DNA of 64,000 nt from Chitinophagales bacterium (lineage in GTDB: Bacteria; Bacteroidota; Bacteroidia; Chitinophagales; Chitinophagaceae), in NCBI GenBank assembly GCA_030832085.1, contig JAURJU010000050.1:124001-188000 (forward strand), given 5' to 3'. Below are positions 19,007-27,512 of the stretch, in pieces. The position numbers were made by a program, and so were the translations under genes. Each line of letters opens with the position of its first letter. Position 1 is the first letter of the stretch. Below the pieces are notes generated by a model. It had not been told where the DNA came from. It saw only the letters and a program-made list of their open reading frames with translations, and did not search any database.

Positions 19007-21826
19007 TTATTTTGTTTTTTTGCTGATATTAAAGTCATAAGTAAATCCTACTGAAATGGTTGATCCTGGTGTATAGGAATTGAACAACCTGTCAACTCCA
19101 CTTTTGAAGGCAGTGGGGCCATCAACGTTTTCATAGAAATAAAATGCATTGTTGAGAATGTCTGCAAAATTGATTTTAATCTCTCCCTTGCCGTCAATGA
19201 CCTTTTTGGAGAGCTGAAGGTCCAGCTGGTTCCTTGGGCGTTCAAATACATTGGGAAACTCCTCATTACCGACCAATGCAAGGCGTTCTCCAACCCTGTT
19301 GTACAATAGGGATGCATTGAATTGTGTGCTACTAAACTGTAAGCCTGCGTTGATGAGGAATGGTGATTGTCCTTGCAAGGGCCTGTCTGCCTTAACTGCT
19401 TTGTTGCCAGCACTGATATCATTGAAGGTGACTTCAGATCGGATATAGGTATAATTTCCAAAAAATGCGAAATTCTTCAGCACGGGAGAAATGAATTCTA
19501 GCCCAGTTCTCGCTTCCAACTCGAAGCCAAAAGTTTTTGCATTGATGGCATTTTGATAGAAATACCTGCGGGAATCTCCATTGCTAGAAGGGTCGAGCCT
19601 GAATTCAATCGGATTGGAGAAATCTTTGTAGAAAGCACCAACCGTGATTGCTTCGCCTGCCTTGGGATAGAGCTCATACCTGACATCATAGTTTAGGATG
19701 GAGCTTCTCAACAGTCCCGTATCACCCTTCACTCCATAGTTCATTTCATAATCATAAAATGCAAATTCTGCTATTTCCCTGAATTCAGGGCGTGCAACAG
19801 TCCTGCTAGCAGACAACCTGATGTTCTGCTTGTCGCCTGCATTCAAAGAAAGGTTAATGGAAGGTAGCAGGTCCAACTTTTCAGTGAGCCTTGTATTCCT
19901 GTTGCCGGTTTGATCTTTTGATGAAAGCAACTGTTGAAAATTTTCTGCCCTCAGCCCCCAAATAATCCTTGCAGGACCAAATTTGTTGTCCATCATACCA
20001 TATCCTGCATTCAAAACAGAAACACCGAAATACCTGTCTTGGTTGTTGGTAAACTCTTCCAAAACATAACCACTCTGGCCCATGTTATCATAGAAAAACG
20101 CAGACTCAATAGGTTTGAAGGCATTTGCTGCAACGAAAGAGTTGATGTTGGTGGTGTTGTACCTAAAAATTCGGCTCCTAAAGTCGCGGATGCGTGCAAG
20201 ACTTGAACCACCAATCTTCAGGGTTTGCTTGTCCTTGCCACCCCAGTTCATCGGAACGATGAACTGTCCCCCACCGCCAAAACTATAATCTTTTAAAGCA
20301 CTGTAAAACCTCCTTGTATCGTCAGGATCAATTTCAAATTTATTGTTCGTGTTGATGGCCCTTGCATACAATGCACTTCTGAGGTCTGGCTGTTTTTTAA
20401 GGTTATAACCTGCATTTCCATTCCATTTGAACTTGATACCTTTTGCAGTGAGCTGATGCTCCCCCTCAAGCTGAGCGCTGTAGAGTGAGCGCTGGCTCAT
20501 GTTGGATGAATAAAATTGGATATCATTCAACCGGCTGGTATTATAACCCTTTCTCGTATAATAATTGTCATCAAACAATTGATTGAAGAGATTCTTCAAG
20601 GAGACCTTGTGCCTGCCTTTAACCCAAGTGATGTTGGCCACTGCACCCAGATTGGTCTGGTAGCGATTCTGGTTATCGTTATAATTGAAAATCGTTGTTC
20701 CATTGGTCTCATAAAAAGATCGCTCTACATTGTAGACCAACATTGAATTCCTGTAATTTGCCGCAACCAGAACACCAAGGTTTGAACCATTTTTCAACTT
20801 ATGGTTTTGTGCGTAGGTGATATTGAAGGTTTTGATTGGAGCGGCATTCATTGTATGTTGCTGATATACATCCCCACGGAAAAGTTGCGTAAGCTCAATT
20901 TGTTTGTTCAATCCCCCTGCATCTTTACCCAACGCCCTGTACAACTGTGCAGTTGCAGGAAAGCTATCAGGAAGGGCTCTGGTTCCATCATCAAATCCCA
21001 GCCAATCATACTGGTTGCGCTGGTTGCTGACAAATGGCTTGAAAGTGGATTGGGTATTGTATCCCAGACCAAAACCAACCGTCAACAGATCCTTTGAAGG
21101 AATGTCTCTTGTATTTACCTGAACAAGCCCACCTGAAAATTCTCCTGTAAACTCAGGAGTTGCAGTTTTGTTGATGACAATGTTGTCAATCAAAGCAGCG
21201 GGAAACATGTCAAATGAAAATGCTTTCTTGTCGGGCTCGCTACTAGGCAAAAGGGCTGAATTGAGCATGGCTGAATTATAGCGGTCAGACAATCCACGCA
21301 CAATGACAAACTTGTTGTCTTGAACTGATGCTCCACTCACACGCTTCAACACCTCTCCAGTATTCTTATCTGGTGTTCTCCTGATAAAGTCAGCAGCCAG
21401 TCCGCTGGACATGGCAGGATTGTTCCGCTGGAAAGTCAGTAATGCGATACTGCTTTCCTGGCGGCGTGTGGACTTGATGACAATCGCGTCGCTGTTTTTA
21501 GACTGGGGCTCAAGCACTACTACAATGGAATTTTCACCTGATAAAGAAAACTCAAGGTCTGATACGGACTTTGAGTTGAATCCCACACTGGAGATTACAA
21601 TGCTATATTTTTTTCCAAGCTCCATTTTAATACTGAAGTTTCCCTGTACATCAGCAACAACAGTGTTTCTCGAACCTTCAACCATGATTGAAGCACCGGC
21701 AATGGGTTCATTTTGGGTATTGATGACCTTACCCAAGAATATTTGAACCTGTGCGAGCGATGTTGAAGAGGCCAAAAAAGAGAGGACCAAAACAAAGAAT
21801 AATCGGGATATTGGCTGCTTGAACAT
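19007..21826 (-). CDS. TonB-dependent outer-membrane receptor with N-terminal carboxypeptidase-regulatory-like domain
   Basis: 939 aa; signal peptide, GKVINTQNEPIAGASIMVEGSRNTVVADVQGNFSI, plug (VLKRVSGASVQDNKFVIVRGLSDRYN) and C-terminal beta-barrel sequence. Confidence 0.93.
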   Translation of the reverse strand: MFKQPISRLFFVLVLSFLASSTSLAQVQIFLGKVINTQNEPIAGASIMVEGSRNTVVADVQGNFSIKMELGKKYSIVISSVGFNSKSVSDLEFSLSGENSIVVVLEPQSKNSDAIVIKSTRRQESSIALLTFQRNNPAMSSGLAADFIRRTPDKNTGEVLKRVSGASVQDNKFVIVRGLSDRYNSAMLNSALLPSSEPDKKAFSFDMFPAALIDNIVINKTATPEFTGEFSGGLVQVNTRDIPSKDLLTVGFGLGYNTQSTFKPFVSNQRNQYDWLGFDDGTRALPDSFPATAQLYRALGKDAGGLNKQIELTQLFRGDVYQQHTMNAAPIKTFNITYAQNHKLKNGSNLGVLVAANYRNSMLVYNVERSFYETNGTTIFNYNDNQNRYQTNLGAVANITWVKGRHKVSLKNLFNQLFDDNYYTRKGYNTSRLNDIQFYSSNMSQRSLYSAQLEGEHQLTAKGIKFKWNGNAGYNLKKQPDLRSALYARAINTNNKFEIDPDDTRRFYSALKDYSFGGGGQFIVPMNWGGKDKQTLKIGGSSLARIRDFRSRIFRYNTTNINSFVAANAFKPIESAFFYDNMGQSGYVLEEFTNNQDRYFGVSVLNAGYGMMDNKFGPARIIWGLRAENFQQLLSSKDQTGNRNTRLTEKLDLLPSINLSLNAGDKQNIRLSASRTVARPEFREIAEFAFYDYEMNYGVKGDTGLLRSSILNYDVRYELYPKAGEAITVGAFYKDFSNPIEFRLDPSSNGDSRRYFYQNAINAKTFGFELEARTGLEFISPVLKNFAFFGNYTYIRSEVTFNDISAGNKAVKADRPLQGQSPFLINAGLQFSSTQFNASLLYNRVGERLALVGNEEFPNVFERPRNQLDLQLSKKVIDGKGEIKINFADILNNAFYFYENVDGPTAFKSGVDRLFNSYTPGSTISVGFTYDFNISKKTK

Positions 21827-21858
21827 AAATTAATTTGAAACACAAAAAAACAAGCTTG

Positions 21859-21924
21859 TCATTACCCCACCGTTAGCGCCTTGTTAACCAATTGTAACGG
21901 GTATGTTACGCCAATGTTAAGGGC
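21859..21924 (+). promoter_or_regulatory. 11-bp phased direct-repeat array (candidate tandem Pho box / PhoB-family operator)
   Basis: TCATTACCCCA|CCGTTAGCGCC|TTGTTAACCAA|TTGTAACGGGT|ATGTTACGCCA|ATGTTAAGGGC; six consecutive 11-mers, the last four matching (A/T)TGT(T/A)A(A/C). Confidence 0.65.
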
Positions 21925-21972
21925 AGAAAATCTTGTTAAAAAATCGCATCTTTGTATCTAGAAAATTATTGT

Positions 21973-22833
21973 ATGAAAGGAATCATTTTAGCAGGCGGTT
22001 CAGGTACCAGGCTTTACCCCATCACTTATGCGATCAGCAAGCAAATCATGCCTGTTTATGACAAACCAATGATCTATTATCCCCTTTCAACGCTCATGCT
22101 CTCAGGCATAAAAGATATCCTGATCATTTCCACTCCCCAAGACCTCCCTCAATTCAGAAAATTATTTGGTGATGGAAGCCATATCGGTTTGAACATGAGC
22201 TATGCCGAACAGCCCCTGCCCAATGGGTTGGCCCAGGCATTTGTAATTGGAAAGGATTTCATCGGCAATGATCCCTGTGCCCTAGTGCTCGGGGACAATA
22301 TATTTTACGGGGCGGGATTGGGAAAAACGCTTGAGAAAAACACGAACCCCGATGGTGGCATTGTGTACGCCTATCAGGTAAGTGATCCCGAAAGGTACGG
22401 TGTTGTTGAATTTGATGCCCAAATGAAAGCCATTTCAATAGAAGAAAAACCCGAACATCCCAAGAGCAGGTATGCTGTGCCGGGGCTTTATTTTTATGAC
22501 AACAATGTCGTGGAAATTGCAAAAAACATCAAGCCATCCCCAAGGGGTGAGTATGAAATCACCGACATCAACCTGGAATACCTCAACCGAGAAAAACTCA
22601 GTGTCTCCGTGCTCGACAGGGGTACCGCATGGCTGGATACCGGAACTTTTGATTCGCTCATGCAAGCCTCACAGTTCATCCAAGTAATTGAACAAAGGCA
22701 AGGCATAAAAGTCGCCTGCATAGAAGAAATCGCCTGGAGAAAAGGATTTATCAATACAGATCAGCTTGTTAAGCTTGCACATCCGCTACTCAAAAGCGGA
22801 TATGGAAAATACCTGATGGAACTCGTTAACTAA
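21973..22833 (+). CDS. rfbA: Glucose-1-phosphate thymidylyltransferase
   Basis: [42 protein letters not shown]; start placed at second Met of called ORF. Confidence 0.96.
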   Translation: MKGIILAGGSGTRLYPITYAISKQIMPVYDKPMIYYPLSTLMLSGIKDILIISTPQDLPQFRKLFGDGSHIGLNMSYAEQPLPNGLAQAFVIGKDFIGNDPCALVLGDNIFYGAGLGKTLEKNTNPDGGIVYAYQVSDPERYGVVEFDAQMKAISIEEKPEHPKSRYAVPGLYFYDNNVVEIAKNIKPSPRGEYEITDINLEYLNREKLSVSVLDRGTAWLDTGTFDSLMQASQFIQVIEQRQGIKVACIEEIAWRKGFINTDQLVKLAHPLLKSGYGKYLMELVN

Positions 22834-22839
22834 TACCAC

Positions 22840-23901
22840 ATGATAAAAAAAATACTTGTCACCGGAGGGTCCGGATATATTGGATCCCACACATTGGTGG
22901 ACCTGATTGAGCATGGATTCGAGGTGATTTCCGCCGATAACAATTCCCGGTCAACCATCGGCATGTTGGAGGGTGTTGAAAAAATAACAGGAGTAAAGGT
23001 CAAGAACTACAATGTTGACCTCTGCAACTTCGATGAAACCAGGGCCATATTCGAAGAAAACAACAATATTGAAGGCATCATCCATTTCGCAGCGTACAAA
23101 GCCGTCGGAGAATCTGTGGAGAAACCCCTGCTTTATTTCCACAACAACATGGGATCGCTGGTCAATATTTTGCGGTGCATTGAAGAGTTCAAAATTCCCA
23201 ATTTTGTATTTTCATCTTCCTGTACGGTCTATGGCAACCCTGATGCAATACCAGTTACAGAAGATACGCCAAGGAAAAACGCTGAATCTCCTTATGGCCT
23301 GACCAAACAAATGGGAGAACAAATGATTGAGGCATTTGCCGCTTCCAACGCAACAACCAACTCGGTCTTGCTCAGGTATTTTAATCCTGCAGGTGCCCAT
23401 GCTTCTGCACTGATTGGTGAACTTCCGATAGACAGACCACAAAACCTAACGCCTGTCATTACACAAACTGCCATAGGTAAAATCCCGCAGCTGACCGTTT
23501 TCGGCAACGATTATCCAACCAGGGATGGCTCCTGCATACGTGACCTGATTCATGTGTGTGACCTGGCACATGCGCATACCCTTTCCATTCGCTTTTTGCT
23601 TAACAAAAAGAACAAGACAAATTGTGAAGTATTCAACCTTGGGTCTGGTGATGGCATCACGGTGCTTGAGTCCATCAGGGCATTTGAAGAAAGTACCGGG
23701 GTACCACTGAATTATACCATTGGTGAAAGAAGACCAGGGGATGTAGTGGCCATTTACGCGAACAACGATAAGGCAAGAACAGCACTTGGCTGGGTTCCCC
23801 AGTTTGGCCTGAAAGACATCATGACCAGCGCCTGGAAATGGGAACAGTACATTCAAAACCAGCCAAAGCATCTTGACCTGAGGGCGCACCGTTTGAATTA
23901 G
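22840..23901 (+). CDS. galE: UDP-glucose 4-epimerase
   Basis: 353 aa; VTGGSGYIGSHTLVDL Rossmann motif, SSSCTVYGNP, YGLTKQMGE YxxxK motif. Confidence 0.95.
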   Translation: MIKKILVTGGSGYIGSHTLVDLIEHGFEVISADNNSRSTIGMLEGVEKITGVKVKNYNVDLCNFDETRAIFEENNNIEGIIHFAAYKAVGESVEKPLLYFHNNMGSLVNILRCIEEFKIPNFVFSSSCTVYGNPDAIPVTEDTPRKNAESPYGLTKQMGEQMIEAFAASNATTNSVLLRYFNPAGAHASALIGELPIDRPQNLTPVITQTAIGKIPQLTVFGNDYPTRDGSCIRDLIHVCDLAHAHTLSIRFLLNKKNKTNCEVFNLGSGDGITVLESIRAFEESTGVPLNYTIGERRPGDVVAIYANNDKARTALGWVPQFGLKDIMTSAWKWEQYIQNQPKHLDLRAHRLN

Positions 23902-23973
23902 GAATAAAAATTAACCAATTGCAACCAAAATAACGCTTGATTTAATGTTATTTTGCAACAAACTGTAATTATC

Positions 23974-24936
23974 ATGTTGGATGCAATTGAAGTAACGGGA
24001 CAAAAAGATACCAGAAGCGGCTTTGGAGATGGCATTTTTGAATTGGGGCAAACCAACCCAAATGTTGTGGCGCTGACTGCTGATCTTGCAGGCTCGATGA
24101 AGTTGAATGCATTCATCAAGTCATTTCCAGAACGTTTCATTCAATGTGGAATTGCCGAAGCAAACATGATCAGCATTGCAGCAGGACTAACAATTGGAGG
24201 AAAAATCCCCTATACCACCACCTTTGCCAACTTCTCAACCGGAAGGGTTTACGACCAAATCAGGCAATCCGTTGCCTATTCCGGCAAAAACGTCAAGATT
24301 TGCGCATCTCATGCCGGCTTGACCCTGGGAGAGGATGGTGCAACACACCAAATCCTTGAAGACATCGGCTTGATGAAGATGCTGCCAGGGATGACAGTGA
24401 TTGTGCCCTGCGATTACAACCAAACAAAAGCAGCAACCATAGCCATTGCCGATCATGAGGGACCTGTATACCTGCGTTTTGGAAGACCTGTATGGCCAAT
24501 TTTTACCAGCGCAACGGAACCCTTCATTGTTGGCAAGGCCCAAAAGTTTTCAGAAGGAACTGATGTCAGCATTTTTGCATGTGGACACCTTGTATGGAAA
24601 GCCATCGAAGCGGCAAGAATACTGAAGGAAAAGGGAATTCATGCAGAAGTGATCAATATCCATACCATCAAGCCCCTGGACACAGCAGCAGTTATCGCTT
24701 CCATCCAAAAAACAGGATGTGCAGTAACGGCAGAAGAGCACAATGTGCTGGGTGGCCTGGGCGATAGCATTGCACAAACCGCATCCAAGTCATTTCCAAT
24801 TCCCATCGAGATGGTCGGCACACAAGATACTTTTGGGGAAAGCGGAAAACCCACTGAACTCCTTAAAAAATATGGCCTGGATACTGAATTCATTGTTGCA
24901 GCTGCAGAAAAAGCCATGTCCAGAAAGAAAGGATAA
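23974..24936 (+). CDS. Transketolase, C-terminal subunit
   Basis: About 320 aa; RSGFGDGIFELGQTNPNVVALTADLAGSMK, ERFIQCGIAEANMISIAAGL, AEEHNVLGGLGDSIA; start placed at MLDAIE. Confidence 0.92.
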   Translation: MLDAIEVTGQKDTRSGFGDGIFELGQTNPNVVALTADLAGSMKLNAFIKSFPERFIQCGIAEANMISIAAGLTIGGKIPYTTTFANFSTGRVYDQIRQSVAYSGKNVKICASHAGLTLGEDGATHQILEDIGLMKMLPGMTVIVPCDYNQTKAATIAIADHEGPVYLRFGRPVWPIFTSATEPFIVGKAQKFSEGTDVSIFACGHLVWKAIEAARILKEKGIHAEVINIHTIKPLDTAAVIASIQKTGCAVTAEEHNVLGGLGDSIAQTASKSFPIPIEMVGTQDTFGESGKPTELLKKYGLDTEFIVAAAEKAMSRKKG

Positions 24937-25493
24937 TGAACATGATTCCCGATCAGGACGATAACGAATTGGTCAGGCTGTTCAAGGATGATGCGCAGCG
25001 GGATAAGGCATTCACCATCATCGTAAAAAAATACCAGGAGAAAATTTATTGGCAGGTCAGAAGAATGGTCATCCATCACCAGGATGCAGATGATGTGCTG
25101 CAAAACGTATTCATCAAGGCCTGGAACGGACTGCAGAATTTTAGGGAAGATGCCAAATTGTACACCTGGATCTACAGGATTGCGGTCAATGAATCACTGA
25201 CCTTCCTGGAACAGCAAAAGAAAAAGGCATCGGTTTCATTTGATGATATCAGCGCCAATCTTGAAGACAAAATGCGCAGTGAGAAGGGTTTTGATGAAAA
25301 CAAGGCAGTTTGGAAACTGCAACTGGCAATTCAACAACTCCCTGAAAAACAAAAGATTGTGTTCAATTTGCGCTATTTTGAAGAGATGCCCTACGAAGAG
25401 ATGAGCCAAATCCTGGACACTTCTGTGGGGGCCCTAAAAGCCAGTTATCACCATGCGGTCAAGAAAATCGAGGAATATATCTTAAACCATTAA
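24936..25493 (+). CDS. ECF-type RNA polymerase sigma factor
   Basis: 185 aa; sigma region 2 (HHQDADDVLQNVFIKAWNGLQNF) and region 4 (LPEKQKIVFNLRYFEEMPYEEMSQILDTSVGALKASYHHAVKKI). Confidence 0.93.
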   Translation: MNMIPDQDDNELVRLFKDDAQRDKAFTIIVKKYQEKIYWQVRRMVIHHQDADDVLQNVFIKAWNGLQNFREDAKLYTWIYRIAVNESLTFLEQQKKKASVSFDDISANLEDKMRSEKGFDENKAVWKLQLAIQQLPEKQKIVFNLRYFEEMPYEEMSQILDTSVGALKASYHHAVKKIEEYILNH

Positions 25494-25525
25494 ACCCTTA
25501 GAGAACGACATTGTCTAAGAAATGC

Positions 25526-26161
25526 ATGTCAACTACCATTTCCATACAGCAAGAATTGTCCTCAATAAGCCAGCACGTTGCCAACCTGCAGAACAACACC
25601 CCTTTTCTGATGCCCAATGGATATATGGAATCATTTCATGGTAGATTGATGGATCGACTTATGGATGAATCATCCCAGTCGGAATCCGCAGAAATTTCAC
25701 CCCTGCTCAGGTCCCTTCAGGACCAAAATCCTTATGCCATACCCGAAGGATATTTCAACACCTTGAAAGTTGCGATCTCCAAGCCCCAGGCTCCAGTGGT
25801 GAAGGTGTTCACCATGGGTATTTTTGCCCGGTACGCTGCCGCTGCTTGCTTGATTGGTATCCTGGCAACAGTATTTTTAATTGGCAGTAAAAAAGATGGC
25901 ATTTCAACGGCGGTAGCCAAAACAGACATTGAAATACCCGCTGCCCAGGTTTCGCCGGATGCCATTTCCTCTTACCTGGAAGAAATGGACAACCTTTCCT
26001 TTGATGAAGATGCTGAAAATGAAGTATTTTCATCCAAAAGCAATCTTTTGGTTGACATCAACAGTTCAACAATAAAAGAAATTTTACAAGAAATACCAGA
26101 CAATGAAATTTCGTTGTACATGGCCCAAAATGATTTTGGGGATGTACGTTCACTCAATTAA
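25526..26161 (+). CDS. Single-TM protein encoded after ECF sigma factor (possible anti-sigma)
   Basis: One central TM (YAAAACLIGILATVFLIG); two NxPxxxPxGYxxxx-type motifs in the N-terminal half. Confidence 0.6.
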   Translation: MSTTISIQQELSSISQHVANLQNNTPFLMPNGYMESFHGRLMDRLMDESSQSESAEISPLLRSLQDQNPYAIPEGYFNTLKVAISKPQAPVVKVFTMGIFARYAAAACLIGILATVFLIGSKKDGISTAVAKTDIEIPAAQVSPDAISSYLEEMDNLSFDEDAENEVFSSKSNLLVDINSSTIKEILQEIPDNEISLYMAQNDFGDVRSLN

Positions 26162-26610
26162 TGGCTAAAATCAACAGAACCATGAAAAAACCATTGTTTA
26201 TCATTGCAGTTGTACTAATGGGATATGCTGCCCAGGCCCAAGGTAAATTTGACCGGGAAACCAGAACTGCAGAAATAAAAAAAATCCAGGCCATGGAAAT
26301 GGCATTCATAACAAAGGAATTGAACCTTACCCCGGACGAGGCACAAAAATTCTGGCCTGTATTCAACCAGTACAGAACAGAACTCAAAGGCATGGCCATA
26401 GAAAGAAAGCATGGAGACCAGCTGGAAAAGCAGCAAAAAATGCTGGACATCAGAAAAAAATACAGAGAGGACTTTACAAAAGTAATGAGCCATGAAAGGG
26501 CAAACAAGGTCTTTGGGGCAGAAGAAGAGTTCAAATCATTGGTCAGAAGAGAGTTTCAAAAGCGGCAAATTGAGAAAAAACAGCTTGAACCCCGGAAAAA
26601 AGGGTTTTGA
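26161..26610 (+). CDS. Spy/CpxP-like periplasmic protein
   Basis: 149 aa; signal peptide then LNLTPDEAQKFWPVFNQYRTELKGM and charged helices. Confidence 0.6.
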   Translation: MAKINRTMKKPLFIIAVVLMGYAAQAQGKFDRETRTAEIKKIQAMEMAFITKELNLTPDEAQKFWPVFNQYRTELKGMAIERKHGDQLEKQQKMLDIRKKYREDFTKVMSHERANKVFGAEEEFKSLVRREFQKRQIEKKQLEPRKKGF

Positions 26611-26663
26611 TTATTTTATACAATAACGTAATTTTAATGCGGTGTTTTTCATAGGTTAGCAAC

Positions 26664-26698
26664 GGCTGGCTCTTTTTAGAGCCGGCCTCTTTTTTTTA
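26664..26698 (+). terminator. Rho-independent terminator after ECF/Spy-like operon
   Basis: GGCTGGCTCT-tttt-AGAGCCGGCC stem followed by a T-run. Confidence 0.85.
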
Positions 26699-26759
26699 AT
26701 TGGCATTAAAAAACACACTCAATACTTAATTTGATTACGTATTTATACTGATTTTTCTT

Positions 26760-27503
26760 CTAGAATGTTTGATAGACAGGGGTTTTGATGTCATGATAGA
26801 AAAGGAACTTCCAATGTTCGGTGTGTGAAGTCTCCCACCATTGTTGACGCAACTCCATGGCCTTTTTGCCATCGTGATCGTATTTGGCAACAAACCTCGT
26901 TTTCATCTGCTGCAATTGGGGTGCCTCATCACCACCAAAAAAGACCACCTCATCATCTTCCCGGATCCAAAAAACCCTGTGGAATGGCGAATGTCCCCCA
27001 CTCTGCTCATATTCAATGTATCCGTTGATTTGCCCGTTTTCACCAGTTAAATGGACCTTTTCATTGTTTTCCAGGATGGAAAGCCCCTTGGTATCATAAG
27101 ATGCACTTCCTTTATTCAGTGCATGGTCCAATTCCAATTGGGAAATATAATGTTCTGCCTGGGGAAAACTCAGGTGAAATGAACCGTTGTAGTCATCAGG
27201 AACAATCATACCCCCTGCATGATCCCGGTGCAAATGGCTCATCAGAACCATCGTAATATCTGATGGCGAAAAACCGTGCATTGCCAGGTTATGGTAGATT
27301 TGCAAAATACCGTCTTTAGAAAATCCCAGCCCCGTATCCAAAAGAACAATGTCTTTTCGTGTGACCAATAAAAATGGTTGTATTTCTACGAGCAAACTTC
27401 CCTTGGGCCTTTGCTGCAGTTCATCTTTCCCCGTGTCAAACGGAACAAATATTTTGGTGTGGTCAATTGTAAATGAACCCTCAGACAGCGGTATGATTTT
27501 CAT
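26760..27503 (-). CDS. MBL-fold metallo-hydrolase
   Basis: 247 aa; LMSHLHRDHAGG HxHxDH motif. Confidence 0.85.
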   Translation of the reverse strand: MKIIPLSEGSFTIDHTKIFVPFDTGKDELQQRPKGSLLVEIQPFLLVTRKDIVLLDTGLGFSKDGILQIYHNLAMHGFSPSDITMVLMSHLHRDHAGGMIVPDDYNGSFHLSFPQAEHYISQLELDHALNKGSASYDTKGLSILENNEKVHLTGENGQINGYIEYEQSGGHSPFHRVFWIREDDEVVFFGGDEAPQLQQMKTRFVAKYDHDGKKAMELRQQWWETSHTEHWKFLFYHDIKTPVYQTF

Positions 27504-27512
27504 GCAGTAAAG

